From positions 843,001-907,000 of the forward strand of contig NZ_AP017367.1 of NCBI RefSeq assembly GCF_001548395.1: a stretch of DNA of 64,000 nt, written 5' to 3'. Source of the DNA: Leptolyngbya sp. O-77 (GTDB lineage Bacteria; Cyanobacteriota; Cyanobacteriia; Elainellales; Elainellaceae). The position numbers and the translations under genes are program-made. Positions 43,523-52,396 of this stretch are shown here, piece after piece; within the stretch, counting starts at the first letter, position 1; the number at the start of each line of letters is the position of its first letter. A model generated the notes under the pieces. The model was not told where the DNA came from. It did not search any database and worked only from the letters and a program-made list of their open reading frames with translations.

Positions 43523-44404
43523 TCATGTGGCTCTGATGACATGAGCGGCAGAGAGATAGTCTCGGATTAGCTGAATTGTTTCTTCGGGATGGCTCATGTG
43601 GGGACAGTGACCCGTTGCCTGCATGAGCTTGAGGGTGCTGTAGGGCAGATGGCGATGGAGGTAGTGACCGACTTCTGTGGGGGCGATCGCATCTTCAGCA
43701 CACTGCAAGATTAGCGCAGGTACGGTTATTTCAGCCAGAATACCCCGATAATCTGACAAAAACGTGGCTTCAGCAAAGCGCCGCGCAATCACTGGGTCTG
43801 TCGAGCAAAAGCTCTCTTCCAGTTCCTTTGAGAGGGAGGGACGCTGTTCGTTTTTCATGATAACGGGAGCCAAAAAGCTAGCCCATCCGAGATAATTCTT
43901 ATCCATCAGATCCAGCAATCCCAGAATATCCTCTCGCTCAAAACCGCCACAGTAGTCCGGCGGATCGTTGAGATAGCAGGGCGACGGCCCCACCAGGATG
44001 AGCCGCTCAAACCGCTGGGGGGCTTGCATCGCCGCCAGCATTCCAATCACGCTGCTCACCGAATGCCCTACAAACACGACATTCTGTAGATCCAACGCTT
44101 CACAAATCTCCAGTATATCCTGAGCGTAGCCCTCCAAGCGACTGTAGCGCTCTGGGTCGTAGGCTCGCAAGTCCGACTTGCCCAATCCCACATAGTCAAA
44201 CAGCACAATTTGATAGTTGGCAGCGAAGGCTGGCGCAACGAATCGCCACATATTTTGGTCGCAGCCAAAGCCGTGGGCAAACAGCATCGGCTGAGTGCCC
44301 TGTCCTGAAACGATGACATGGTTGCGAGTAAGGACGGATTGGGAACGCTGGTGGGAAAGTTGGGGGTCGGCGGGAAAATCGTTTGGTATCAGTTGGTTTG
44401 TCAT
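43523..44404 (-). CDS. RsbQ-like alpha/beta hydrolase
   Basis: Start at ATG 44404 (MTNQLIPNDFPADP); the upstream extension to 44497 is unlikely. The core hydrolase has HGFGCDQNMWRFVAPAF (oxyanion hole), GHSVSSVIGMLAA (nucleophile Ser), CAEDAIAPTEVG (Asp) and TGHCPHMSHPEE (His). HGFGCDQNMW and DYVGLGKSD are characteristic of RsbQ and of the related plant KAI2/D14 receptors. In Bacillus, RsbQ works with the PAS phosphatase RsbP, probably supplying a small ligand. Here the partner directly downstream is a PAS-GAF histidine kinase, now broken by an IS. The catalytic triad is intact. Confidence 0.9.
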   Translation of the reverse strand: MTNQLIPNDFPADPQLSHQRSQSVLTRNHVIVSGQGTQPMLFAHGFGCDQNMWRFVAPAFAANYQIVLFDYVGLGKSDLRAYDPERYSRLEGYAQDILEICEALDLQNVVFVGHSVSSVIGMLAAMQAPQRFERLILVGPSPCYLNDPPDYCGGFEREDILGLLDLMDKNYLGWASFLAPVIMKNEQRPSLSKELEESFCSTDPVIARRFAEATFLSDYRGILAEITVPALILQCAEDAIAPTEVGHYLHRHLPYSTLKLMQATGHCPHMSHPEETIQLIRDYLSAAHVIRAT

Positions 44405-44734
44405 TTTTGAAGTTAATAGCTGAAAGGGGTAGCTGAAATGGGTAGCTGAAATTGATAGCTGGTGATACGGCATTTTCTTGCGGGGTGAGGCACGCACAGT
44501 CTTGACGAGGCAAACGCTTCTTGACTATTCACGTACCTCACTAGCTTCAAAAACGCTGTAGACCGATTCTTCAAGGTCGATTTTCGTAAGCCTAGCAGTG
44601 CAGCCTGTATTTATATCAAGTCTTGAGTGATAGAGATTCTAAATCTCTTCGGGCAAATCGCGTCTGAAAAATTTAATAGAGCGAAAGCAATCGGGAACCC
44701 TTTCTACACTCCTCTTCTACACGATTAGGTGCCT
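44405..44734. other. Divergent intergenic region
   Basis: About 330 bp between the RsbQ-like gene and the TIGR04222-like gene. It has imperfect TAGCTGAAA repeats (44416-44460) and a short GATAGAGATT/AATCTCTTC stem. No gene or known RNA motif is visible. Confidence 0.5.
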
Positions 44735-46342
44735 ATGAGCCATACTCCAGATCTTCCCTATGCCTCAAATCTCTCTAGCGCTGCCCTCTGGTCTGGTCGG
44801 GGGGCGATCGCCCTCCACGCGGCAACGCCCCAACAGCAAGCCCTCTACAACCGACTGCAAGCCTTTTCGCTCGACCAGCCTGGTGCAGCGCTTAGCTTTA
44901 GCCAGCGCCTTGCCCGCGACAATTGCTGGTCTCTGCGCTATGCCCAGCGGGTGATTGAGGAATACAAAAAGTTTGCGTTTCTGGCAGTCTGTGCAGGGCA
45001 TCCCGTCACGCCGTCGGATCAGGTGGATCAGGCGTGGCATCAGCATCTCACCTACAGCCGCTCCTACTGGGAGGTGTTTTGTCCGCAGGTGCTGCAAATG
45101 CCGCTGCACCACGAGCCGACCCAGGGCGGCCAGACCGAACGCCACAAGTTTAACGACTGGTATCGCAAAACCTTGCAGAGCTACGAAGCCTGGTTTGGGG
45201 AAACGCCGCCCCCAGACATCTGGCCCGATCCGAGCCTGCGGTTTGGGCGAGATTTGCAATTTCGCCGGGTCAATGTGCAGCAGCATTGGGTGCTGCCTCG
45301 ACCAGACTGGGCAGGCCGGTGGGCGGCGATCTGGCAGTCTGGCTGGTGGTCTGTGCGGATGTCTCCAGTCGCTCTGGGCGGCCTGCTGGTGCTGGCATTT
45401 GGTATGACAAGCTGCACAGCGATCGCCCCCATTCCCAATCCCCTGAATCTTCGCGGCCCAGAGTTTTTGCAGTTTTATCTCTTTACGCTGAGCAGCACGC
45501 TGCTGGTGGCATGGGCGCTGCGCCGATGGCTCCGACAACCCGGCAACGTGGAGGGACAGTCGCTGCCGACGCTCGATCCCTACGAAGTTGCCTATCTGGT
45601 CGGCGGGGCAGATCGGGCGATTGATACGGCGATTGTGAGCATGGTGCGATCGCAGCCTCCCAGCATCGATACCCAAGAAAAATTCTTAGTTCCGCTGGTT
45701 TCACCAGAGTCGTCGCAGCAACCACTAGAGCGGGCGATTCTTGAAAGCATGAATGGGGAAAAAACCACGGTGGCGAGCCTCCGTCGGAATACGGTGCAAG
45801 CAACCGAAACCCTGCGATCGCGCCTACAGGAGCTTGGACTGGCCCTGTCGCCTGCCCAGGCTGCCAAAGCGCGACTTTATCCTACGCCGCTGCTGCTCTT
45901 GCCGCTGCTGCTGGGCATTGCCAAAGTGTTGGTCGGCATTTCGCGGGGGCGGCCCGTCGGGTTTCTCCTGATGATGATTTTTGTGTGGCTGGTTGTTATT
46001 GCCCTATTCCAAGTGCCGCCCTTAGCGAGTCGGTATGGCGATCGCACCTTAAAACAGATTCGAGCAACCCACCAACCTAGCGTAAACGCCCGCTCCAGCG
46101 ACCTCAGCGTCATGCAGCCCACTCAACTGACGTTCCTCGTTGCCCTAGCAGGAACAACAGCACTGCGCGGTAAAGATTTCGCCAGCCTGCGGACTGCGTT
46201 CTTCTCTGCTTCCCCAACCGGGAGTAACGGCGGATATCCTTCCTGGGGTAGTGACGGCTGGAGTGGTGATAGCGGCGGAGGGGGCGGCGACGGCGGCGGT
46301 GGCTGTGGCGGCTGTGGCGGCTGTGGCGGCTGTGGCGGCTAG
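44735..46342 (+). CDS. TIGR04222-like membrane protein with Gly/Cys-rich C-terminus
   Basis: Start at ATG 44735 (MSHTPDLPYASNLSSAALWSG) with AGG nearby; a GTG at 44729 is alternative. The N-terminal ~160 residues contain a glycine-rich-domain-protein (GRDP)-type helical domain (YKKFAFLAVCAGHPVTPSDQVDQAWHQHL). One membrane helix (MSPVALGGLLVLAFGMTSC) and a second (FLQFYLFTLSSTLLVAWAL) flank the middle, and two more (PTPLLLLPLLLGIAKVLVGI; VGFLLMMIFVWLVVIALF) lie later. The tail is a Gly-Asp-Ser run ending in five GCGG-type repeats. TIGR04222 proteins are widespread and uncharacterised; the cysteine-rich tail is typical of them. Confidence 0.75.
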   Translation: MSHTPDLPYASNLSSAALWSGRGAIALHAATPQQQALYNRLQAFSLDQPGAALSFSQRLARDNCWSLRYAQRVIEEYKKFAFLAVCAGHPVTPSDQVDQAWHQHLTYSRSYWEVFCPQVLQMPLHHEPTQGGQTERHKFNDWYRKTLQSYEAWFGETPPPDIWPDPSLRFGRDLQFRRVNVQQHWVLPRPDWAGRWAAIWQSGWWSVRMSPVALGGLLVLAFGMTSCTAIAPIPNPLNLRGPEFLQFYLFTLSSTLLVAWALRRWLRQPGNVEGQSLPTLDPYEVAYLVGGADRAIDTAIVSMVRSQPPSIDTQEKFLVPLVSPESSQQPLERAILESMNGEKTTVASLRRNTVQATETLRSRLQELGLALSPAQAAKARLYPTPLLLLPLLLGIAKVLVGISRGRPVGFLLMMIFVWLVVIALFQVPPLASRYGDRTLKQIRATHQPSVNARSSDLSVMQPTQLTFLVALAGTTALRGKDFASLRTAFFSASPTGSNGGYPSWGSDGWSGDSGGGGGDGGGGCGGCGGCGGCGG

Positions 46343-46349
46343 AAACGAA

Positions 46350-46441
46350 GAGGAAAGAGAGAAGAGAGAAAAGGGAAGAATCTTTCTTCGTTCTTCTCTC
46401 TTCGTTCTTCTCTCTTCGTTCTTCGTTCTTCTCTCTTCGTT
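46350..46441. repeat. CTTCGTTCTT/GAGAGAAG low-complexity repeats
   Basis: Purine/pyrimidine-rich direct repeats (TCTCTTCGTTCT and variants, five copies) lie in the convergent gap between the TIGR04222-like gene and argS. The GAGAAGAGAGAAAA part is complementary to the repeat, so RNA of this region could form a long hairpin acting as a bidirectional terminator. Confidence 0.6.
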
Positions 46442-46443
46442 TT

Positions 46444-48204
46444 TTACATCCGCTCCAGGACTTGAATCCCCAACAGCGACAGCCCCAGCTTGATCGTGCG
46501 GGCAGTCAGGTCTGCCAAGCTCAGCCGCGAGGTGCGCTGCGGCTCGTCGGCCTGCAAAATCGGGCAGCAGTCGTAGAACTGGTTAAAGATCTTGCTGAGG
46601 TCGAAGAGATATTCGCACAGGCGATTGGGCAGCAGGTCGGCCTCCACCGCGCTCAGCACTTCGTCAAATTGCAGCAGCGACTTGGCCAGTGCAAACTCTG
46701 CCTCGTCTTGCAGCACGACCCGGCTATTATCCCCCAGCGCCTCGAAGTCAATTCCACCCTTGCGGCTGATGCCCTGCACCCGCACGTAGGCATAAAGCAT
46801 GTAGGGCGCGGTGTTGCCTTGCAGCGCCAGCATCTTGTCATAGCTGAAGATGTAGCTGCTGGTGCGGTTCTGGCTGAGGTCGGCGTATTTGATTGCGCCA
46901 ATGCCGACGACGTTGGCCACATGGGCGATGAAGTCCTCAGATTCGGTGCGGTTCTCTTCTTTCAAGCGAGCTTCCAAGTCTGCGCGGGCCCGGGCGATCG
47001 CCTCCTCCAGCAAGTCCACCAGCCGCGCCGCCTCGCCGGATCGACTTTTCAGCTTCTTGCCGTCTTCGCCCAAAATATTGCCCAGCGGTGTATGCACAAA
47101 CTCCGTTTCATCGGTAATCCAGCCCGCCCGCTTGCCCACCTGAAAAATCTGGGCAAAGTGATTGATTTGTTCTGCACCAACGGGATAGATTACCCGCTGT
47201 GCCCGGTCTTCTGTCACGCGATAGCGAATCGCCGCCAGGTCTGTCGTGGCGTAGTTATAGCCCCCGTCCGACTTTTGCACAATCAGCGGCAGCGGCTTCC
47301 CCTCCTTGTTGGTAAAGCCTTCTAAAAACACGCACTTCGCGCCCTGATCTTCCACCAGCAGCCCCAGTCGATCCAGTTCTGCAATCACATCCGGCAAAAG
47401 CGGGTTGTAGAAAGATTCGCCCCGCTCCTGAATCTTGGGCGACAGGCCCATCAGGTCAAAGATTTTGCGATTCGTGCGATTCGACAAATCGCAGACCACT
47501 TTCCAGGCCTGAATCGTTTCTGGATCGCCCGCCTGAAGCTTTACCACTGCCAGCCGCGCGGCTTCCTGAAAGTCCGTGTCTTCGTCAAACCGCTTTTTGG
47601 CGGCCCGGTAAAACGTTGCCAGGTCGCCCAGATCTAATTCGCCGCCCGCCAGCGCATCGGGATAGGCTTCGCGCAAATAGGCAATCAGCATCCCAAAGGG
47701 CGTGCCCCAGTCGCCGATGTGACTCAGCCGCAGCACGTCGTGCCCCAGAAACTCCAGAATTCGCGCCAGGGCATCGCCAATGACGCAGGGGCGCAGATGC
47801 CCCACATGCATTTCCTTAGCGATGTTGGGGCTGGGATAATCGACGATGACGCGCTTGGGGTTGGCTATGGGCGTAACACCGAGGCGCGGGTCTGCCTGGA
47901 TTGCCTTGAGCTGCGCTTCTAGATACTCGGTCTTGAGCCGCAGGTTGATGAAGCCCGGCCCGGCCACCTCTGGCGGGTCGCACAGGTCGGACACGTCGAG
48001 GTGGTCGAGAAGCTGAGTGGCGATCGCCCTCGGAGCCATGCCCAGTCGTTTTGCCAGGCCCATTGCGCCATTGGCCTGATAGTCCCCAAATTTGGGATTG
48101 CTGGCAGGTACCAGTACCGGGTCAGCATCAGCCAAATCCGGCCCAAACGCCGCAACTAGCGCAGCTTCTAATCGGCTTCTCAACAGTGCAAGGGTAGAAT
48201 TCAT
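46444..48204 (-). CDS. argS: Arginyl-tRNA synthetase
   Basis: 586 residues, class I synthetase. The N-terminal additional domain (NSTLALLRSRLEAALVAAFGPDL) is followed by the HIGH-type motif in SPNIAKEMHVGHLRPCVIGD and the KMSKS-region sequence EDGKKLKSRSGEAARLVDLLEEA, with the usual lack of a canonical KMSKS. The DALR anticodon-binding domain (TAPYMLYAYVRVQGI ... SLLGIQVLERM) ends the chain. It charges tRNA-Arg. Single gene, convergent with the membrane-protein gene. Confidence 0.96.
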   Translation of the reverse strand: MNSTLALLRSRLEAALVAAFGPDLADADPVLVPASNPKFGDYQANGAMGLAKRLGMAPRAIATQLLDHLDVSDLCDPPEVAGPGFINLRLKTEYLEAQLKAIQADPRLGVTPIANPKRVIVDYPSPNIAKEMHVGHLRPCVIGDALARILEFLGHDVLRLSHIGDWGTPFGMLIAYLREAYPDALAGGELDLGDLATFYRAAKKRFDEDTDFQEAARLAVVKLQAGDPETIQAWKVVCDLSNRTNRKIFDLMGLSPKIQERGESFYNPLLPDVIAELDRLGLLVEDQGAKCVFLEGFTNKEGKPLPLIVQKSDGGYNYATTDLAAIRYRVTEDRAQRVIYPVGAEQINHFAQIFQVGKRAGWITDETEFVHTPLGNILGEDGKKLKSRSGEAARLVDLLEEAIARARADLEARLKEENRTESEDFIAHVANVVGIGAIKYADLSQNRTSSYIFSYDKMLALQGNTAPYMLYAYVRVQGISRKGGIDFEALGDNSRVVLQDEAEFALAKSLLQFDEVLSAVEADLLPNRLCEYLFDLSKIFNQFYDCCPILQADEPQRTSRLSLADLTARTIKLGLSLLGIQVLERM

Positions 48205-48350
48205 GGCGTTTTAGGCAGGCAGAGGAACCGAGCAGCAACCGTACAATAGGAAGAATTCTGGTGAAACGGCTGATCCCACGTCTCAGAACGCGCTTCATCA
48301 GGACGCGCTTCATCCGTAGTGATTATATACAAACGTTAACTCTCCCGATC

Positions 48351-49094
48351 ATGACGCAGACCCAGCGCGATTCGCGAAACGATCCCTATGGGAATCGCCC
48401 CACCTTGCCCCCCTCCGCCAAGCTGCCACCCCTGGAAAACGGCGACCATCTCTCGCGGGCCGAGTTTGAGCGGCGCTACGAGGCGATGCCCCATCTCAAA
48501 AAAGCCGAACTGATCGAAGGAGTCGTCTACGTGCCCGCCGCCCTCCGCTTTAAGAGTCACGCAAAACCTCACGGTTGGCTGATCACCTGGTTAGGCACTT
48601 ACGAAATGGCAACGCCAGGAGTTGAAATGGGCGACAACCCAACTGTGCGGCTCGACCTAGATAATGAACCCCAGCCCGACATCGTGCTGCTGATTGACCC
48701 CGCAGCGGGCGGACAGTCTCGGATCAGCGAAGACGATTATGTTGAGGGCGCACCAGAACTGATTGTCGAAATTGCCGCCAGCAGCGCCTCCATCGACCTC
48801 CATACTAAAAAACAGGTCTATCGCCGCAACGGGGTTCAAGAATACATCGTGTGGCGGAGCTTAGAAAACGGGCTGGACTGGTTCTCTTTGAATGAGGGTG
48901 AATATCTTGCGCTGCCGCCTGATGCCGATGGCATGATTCGCAGCCGCATCTTTCCAGGGTTGTGGCTGGATGTAGCGGCGCTCTGTGGGGGAAACATGAT
49001 GCAGGTGATGCAGGGGTTGCAGACTGGCATTCAGTCTTCTGCCCATGCCGAGTTTGTGCAGCAGTTGGCAGCGCGGCGCAGCAAACAGATTTAG
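48351..49094 (+). CDS. Uma2-family protein (PD-(D/E)XK-like fold)
   Basis: Start at ATG 48351 (MTQTQRDSRNDPYGN). Residues ~40-190 hold the Uma2 pattern: HLKKAELIEGVVYVPAALRF, RLDLDNEPQPDIVLLIDPAAGG, APELIVEIAASSASIDLHTKK, and QEYIVWRSLENGLDWFSLNEG. The D...ExE-type residues (QPDIVLL and LIVEIAAS) give the nuclease-fold signature, though activity is unproven. The C-terminal ~60 residues have a short methionine-rich helix. Uma2 genes multiply in cyanobacteria; a second remnant is at 40309-40452. Confidence 0.88.
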   Translation: MTQTQRDSRNDPYGNRPTLPPSAKLPPLENGDHLSRAEFERRYEAMPHLKKAELIEGVVYVPAALRFKSHAKPHGWLITWLGTYEMATPGVEMGDNPTVRLDLDNEPQPDIVLLIDPAAGGQSRISEDDYVEGAPELIVEIAASSASIDLHTKKQVYRRNGVQEYIVWRSLENGLDWFSLNEGEYLALPPDADGMIRSRIFPGLWLDVAALCGGNMMQVMQGLQTGIQSSAHAEFVQQLAARRSKQI

Positions 49095-49148
49095 GAGATG
49101 CTGCTTCAGGAAACTCTGCTTTAGAAGACTCTGCGCCAGGGAACCCGA

Positions 49149-49841
49149 TTAGGGAACCACATGGACTGGCGTACCCACCTGCACCATTTCAAATAGGGCA
49201 ATCACATCATCGTTATACATGCGGATGCAGCCGTGGGAGGCAGCACGTCCAATCGTCTCCTCGTTGGGCGTGCCGTGAAAGCCGATGGTATTTTTCCCAT
49301 CTGTCCAGAAGCCGATCCAGCGGACTCCCAGCGGGTTGCCATTTCCGGGCGGCACGATTTCGCCCGTAAACGGATGCTGCCAGGTGGGGTGTTCCACCAT
49401 GCTGATGACCTCGTAGCGACCCGTTGGTGTTTCCCAGCCCGCCCGCCCCACGGCAATGCGAAAGCTGGTTTTCACCCGCTCCTCTTCGTACACATACACA
49501 CGGCGATCGCTCAGATCGACCACCAGCGACAGGGGCGATCGCCCTTCTGGCTCTGGCACAAACGACTCAGCAGCGCCCAAGTCGAGGACATCGGGCCAGG
49601 TCACGGCGGGCGCACCGGGGATGGTGCTGGGCGGCGGCGAAACAGGCGCTACGACGGGTTCAGTTCGCAGCGACCCCCACTCGACCAAGCTCCCCGGATT
49701 GGCGATCGCCGGACGTAGCCCCACCAGACCTACTATTGCCGGAGAAACCAGCCCCGCCGCAAACTGTATTGCTAACCGCCTCGCTGACCGCCTTGCTAAT
49801 TGCCGAACGCCACGCACCAGCACCACCGCCTCCCCACGCAA
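49149..49841 (-). CDS. L,D-transpeptidase (YkuD domain)
   Basis: 230 residues. An N-terminal signal-like segment (FAAGLVSPAIVGLVGLRPAIA-NP) and a Pro-rich linker precede the YkuD fold: LVVDLSDRRVYVYEEERVKTSFRIAVGRAGWETPTGRYEV, GVRWIGFWTDGKNTIGFHGT and the catalytic motif ASHGCIRMYNDDV with the nucleophile Cys. It forms 3-3 cross-links or anchors proteins in peptidoglycan in the periplasm. It is transcribed away from thiC in the same direction and separated from it by a hairpin. Confidence 0.93.
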   Translation of the reverse strand: MRGEAVVLVRGVRQLARRSARRLAIQFAAGLVSPAIVGLVGLRPAIANPGSLVEWGSLRTEPVVAPVSPPPSTIPGAPAVTWPDVLDLGAAESFVPEPEGRSPLSLVVDLSDRRVYVYEEERVKTSFRIAVGRAGWETPTGRYEVISMVEHPTWQHPFTGEIVPPGNGNPLGVRWIGFWTDGKNTIGFHGTPNEETIGRAASHGCIRMYNDDVIALFEMVQVGTPVHVVP

Positions 49842-49885
49842 AAGCTGAGCCTAGTATAGCCCAGGGGTTGAGCGTGGAAAGTCGT

Positions 49886-49923
49886 AGAGGATTGGCGCAG
49901 GAGAGACACAACGCCAACCCTCT
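49886..49923 (-). terminator. Hairpin after thiC
   Basis: AGAGGATTGGCG and CGCCAACCCTCT form a 12-bp stem with one mismatch, just 8 bp beyond the thiC stop, without a T-run. It may attenuate read-through into the transpeptidase gene. Confidence 0.45.
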
Positions 49924-49930
49924 ATCCCCT

Positions 49931-51304
49931 TCATCGCCCTATCGCAGGCTCCTTTGCCAGGAATTTTTCCAACTCCGTCAACGCTTCCGCATCCACCTTG
50001 GTCTGCATCGGGCAAAACTTCGGCCCGCACATCGAGCAAAACTCTGCGGTTTTGTAAATGTCGGCGGGCAGGGTTTCGTCGTGATACTCGCGGGCGCGTT
50101 CTGGATCGAGCGACAGTTCAAATTGGCGATTCCAGTCGAAGTGGTAGCGGGCGCGAGAAAGCTCATCGTCGCGATCGCGGGCATGGGGGCGATGGCGGGC
50201 GATATCAGCGGCGTGGGCAGCGATTTTGTAGGCAATCAGCCCGTTTCGCACGTCTTCTGCATTGGGCAGCCCCAAATGCTCCTTCGGCGTGACGTAGCAA
50301 AGCATCGCTGTACCATGCCATCCCGCCAGCGCTGCGCCAATCGCCGAGGTGATGTGGTCGTATCCGGGTGCAATGTCGGTGACGAGCGGCCCCAAGACGT
50401 AAAACGGTGCTTCGGAGCATTCCTCCATCTGCTTTTTCACGTTAAATTCGATTTGATCCATCGGGACATGGCCCGGGCCTTCCACCATCACTTGCACGTC
50501 CGATTCCCATGCTTTGCGCGTGAGATGACCGAGCGTTTTCAGTTCCGCAAGCTGGGCCGCATCCGATGCATCGTGCAGGCAACCGGGACGCAACGAGTCG
50601 CCCAAGCTGAAGGATACGTCGTACTTTTTGAAAATTTCGATGATGTCCCGAAAGTGCGTATAGAGCGGGTTTTGCTGGTGGTGCGCCAGCATCCAGCGGG
50701 CGATGATGCCGCCGCCGCGAGAGACGATTCCCGTGAGGCGATCGCGCACCAGCGGCAAATGCTCAATCAAAATTCCTGCATGAATCGTCATGTAGTCCAC
50801 ACCCTGCTGTGCGTGCGTCTCGATGACGTGCAAAAAGTCGTCGGGGGTCAGCTTTTCAATATTGCCGTGGACGCTCTCTAGCGCCTGATAAATCGGCACC
50901 GTGCCGATGGGCACAGGCGACGCAGCGATAATCGCCGATCGGATGGCATCCAGATCGCCGCCGCCCGTAGACAAGTCCATCACCGTGTCTGCACCGTATT
51001 TCACCGCCAGTTTCAGCTTGTCCACTTCTTCTTGCAAACTGGAAGAGTTGGGCGACGCGCCAATATTGGCATTCACCTTGCATCGCGTGGCAATGCCAAT
51101 GCCCATCGGCTCCAGGTTCACATGATTGATATTGGCAGGGATGATCAGCCGTCCCCGCGCCACTTCCGAGCGAATCAGCTCCACAGGCAACTGCTCACGC
51201 TCCGCCACAAACTGCATTTCTTCCGTCACAACGCCTTGTCGAGCAAAGTGCATTTGAGACACGTTGCTCTGTCCGCGTCGCTTGGCGACCCAGGATGCTC
51301 TCAT
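49931..51304 (-). CDS. thiC: Phosphomethylpyrimidine synthase
   Basis: 457 residues. It converts aminoimidazole ribotide to HMP-phosphate in thiamine synthesis, using a radical-SAM mechanism with a C-terminal 4Fe-4S site, seen here as CSMCGPKFCPM. Other marks: ANINHVNLEPMGIG, DLSTGGGDLDAIR, MTIHAGIL, GGGIIARWMLAH, SLGDSLRPGCLHDASDAAQ, and MVEGPGHVPMDQIE. The ATG at 51304 has GAGGAA 6 nt upstream. Expression is probably controlled by the TPP riboswitch directly upstream. Confidence 0.97.
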   Translation of the reverse strand: MRASWVAKRRGQSNVSQMHFARQGVVTEEMQFVAEREQLPVELIRSEVARGRLIIPANINHVNLEPMGIGIATRCKVNANIGASPNSSSLQEEVDKLKLAVKYGADTVMDLSTGGGDLDAIRSAIIAASPVPIGTVPIYQALESVHGNIEKLTPDDFLHVIETHAQQGVDYMTIHAGILIEHLPLVRDRLTGIVSRGGGIIARWMLAHHQQNPLYTHFRDIIEIFKKYDVSFSLGDSLRPGCLHDASDAAQLAELKTLGHLTRKAWESDVQVMVEGPGHVPMDQIEFNVKKQMEECSEAPFYVLGPLVTDIAPGYDHITSAIGAALAGWHGTAMLCYVTPKEHLGLPNAEDVRNGLIAYKIAAHAADIARHRPHARDRDDELSRARYHFDWNRQFELSLDPERAREYHDETLPADIYKTAEFCSMCGPKFCPMQTKVDAEALTELEKFLAKEPAIGR

Positions 51305-51325
51305 ATTTGGTTCCTCAGATAAACA

Positions 51326-51400
51326 GCTTCCCTCCGCTGGTGCTAACCAGTCTCAGGTTCTCAGGGTGTAATCTCAGCCTGAACCGCTCAGGCACCCCTA
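51326..51400 (-). promoter_or_regulatory. TPP riboswitch (THI element)
   Basis: On the minus strand the leader has the conserved P2-J3 core GGGGTGCCTGAGCGGTTCAG, then GCTGAGATTACACCC with CTGAGA-type bulge, GAACCTGAGACTGGTT, and TAGCACCAGCGGAGGGA. All are positions that bind thiamine pyrophosphate. It lies 22 bp upstream of the thiC start, so it probably acts on translation initiation or early termination. Confidence 0.96.
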
Positions 51401-51535
51401 GCTGCGTTTGTTATACCATCCCTGGCAGGAGAATCCAAGCAACCGATTGCAAAACAGAGGAATTCTTTGCAAAACGTTCGATGCAAAACGTTCGATCGCA
51501 GGTGTTCAGTCCTGGTCGCGTCTGGTTCTGGTCGC

Positions 51536-52396
51536 CTAGTTCTGTTCACCCAACTGGGCTTGCTCCATGCTGTCCAGCAGCGGGCTATTCCGCAACATGG
51601 AAGATTGGGCCAGCCGCTGACTGTCTGCCACAAGGACTGCGCCTGCTTCGCCAGCCTCATCTCCGCCACAGGCAACGGCCCGCAGTTTGGCATAAAACGC
51701 CGACGCTTCAATGCGGGGAATAATCGGCACGTACTGATGGATTGGGTTCTGGGCCACACTGCCCCGCCCCCACCAGCCGAAAGAATCTTCGTCTTTGGTT
51801 GGGCCCGATGCGTCTGATTGATCGTCGTCTGCCGCAGACACACTGCTCGACTGCGAAGCCGGTTGAGGGTCTGATTGATACGCTGATTGGAGGTCTGATT
51901 GGGAGCCTGAAACGGGGGGGGCTGCAATCGACTCAGGACGATCAGCAGGTGTTTCAGCATTTACAGATCTCCTCTCACCGCTAATCTCATCCAGTGCAGC
52001 TTCCGATGAAAGGGCGGGGCTGGACTGGTTCTGGCGATCGGGCGTTTGAGAAGCAGGCAACTGAGACACGGGGGCAGGTGAAACCGAAGCACCTGCTGAC
52101 GATGCCACTGCAAATCCACCGAATCGACCGCTCACCACTCGCTCAAAATCCGGCGTGTAGTGAAGAATAGGCTGCCCGCGCCGCCGCCACACGGCCAAGA
52201 TCTGCCCCACCGACACAGCTCGGTAGCGTCCTTGATAGAGCGCTTCCACGATGGCTGCCCGAATCCAATGGGCCGGATGGTTCACCGCCCAATAGCTCAC
52301 CAAGTAATCCGCCGCGAAGCCGTCCATGTCGAACCCGTAGCTGTTGAGCAATGCCACGGCATCCAGAATGGCGGGATCGTGGGCTGAATGGGTCAT
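51536..52396 (-). CDS. Conserved cyanobacterial protein with helical N-domain and disordered middle
   Basis: 286 residues. The N-terminal ~90 residues (LLNSYGFDMDGFAADYLVSYW, HWIRAAIVEALYQGRYRAVSV, QILAVWRRRGQPILHYTPDFERVV) form a helical domain that recurs in cyanobacteria as far as I recall. A ~120-residue Ser/Pro/Gln-rich linker separates it from the C-terminal motif PIHQYVPIIPRIEASAFYAKLRAVA. No named function. Its strand is the same as thiC. Confidence 0.7.
   Translation of the reverse strand: MTHSAHDPAILDAVALLNSYGFDMDGFAADYLVSYWAVNHPAHWIRAAIVEALYQGRYRAVSVGQILAVWRRRGQPILHYTPDFERVVSGRFGGFAVASSAGASVSPAPVSQLPASQTPDRQNQSSPALSSEAALDEISGERRSVNAETPADRPESIAAPPVSGSQSDLQSAYQSDPQPASQSSSVSAADDDQSDASGPTKDEDSFGWWGRGSVAQNPIHQYVPIIPRIEASAFYAKLRAVACGGDEAGEAGAVLVADSQRLAQSSMLRNSPLLDSMEQAQLGEQN

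Larger units (their letters stand above)
40449..43542 (-). pseudogene. PAS-GAF histidine kinase gene interrupted by an ISL3 element
   Basis: The N-terminal part (43542 to 42148) encodes a PAS domain (DDVLDTAPCGFLAFRDDG...), a long coil, a GAF domain (ILQTAVQELGAGLALVGCN ... LLQQVANHCAIALRQS) and HisKA (LNTVSHEMRSPMSNIL). The C-terminal part (40900 to 40449) holds the HATPase with ELLNNACKYT (N box) and GGTGLGLALV (G box). Removing the IS and one copy of the 8-bp repeat rejoins YIERA to RNQQQHLEIQMDDP in frame, giving one intact ~610-residue kinase. The gene overlaps the 3' end of the RsbQ-like hydrolase by 20 bp, indicating cotranscription before disruption. In its present state the kinase cannot be made as one chain. 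Confidence 0.92.
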
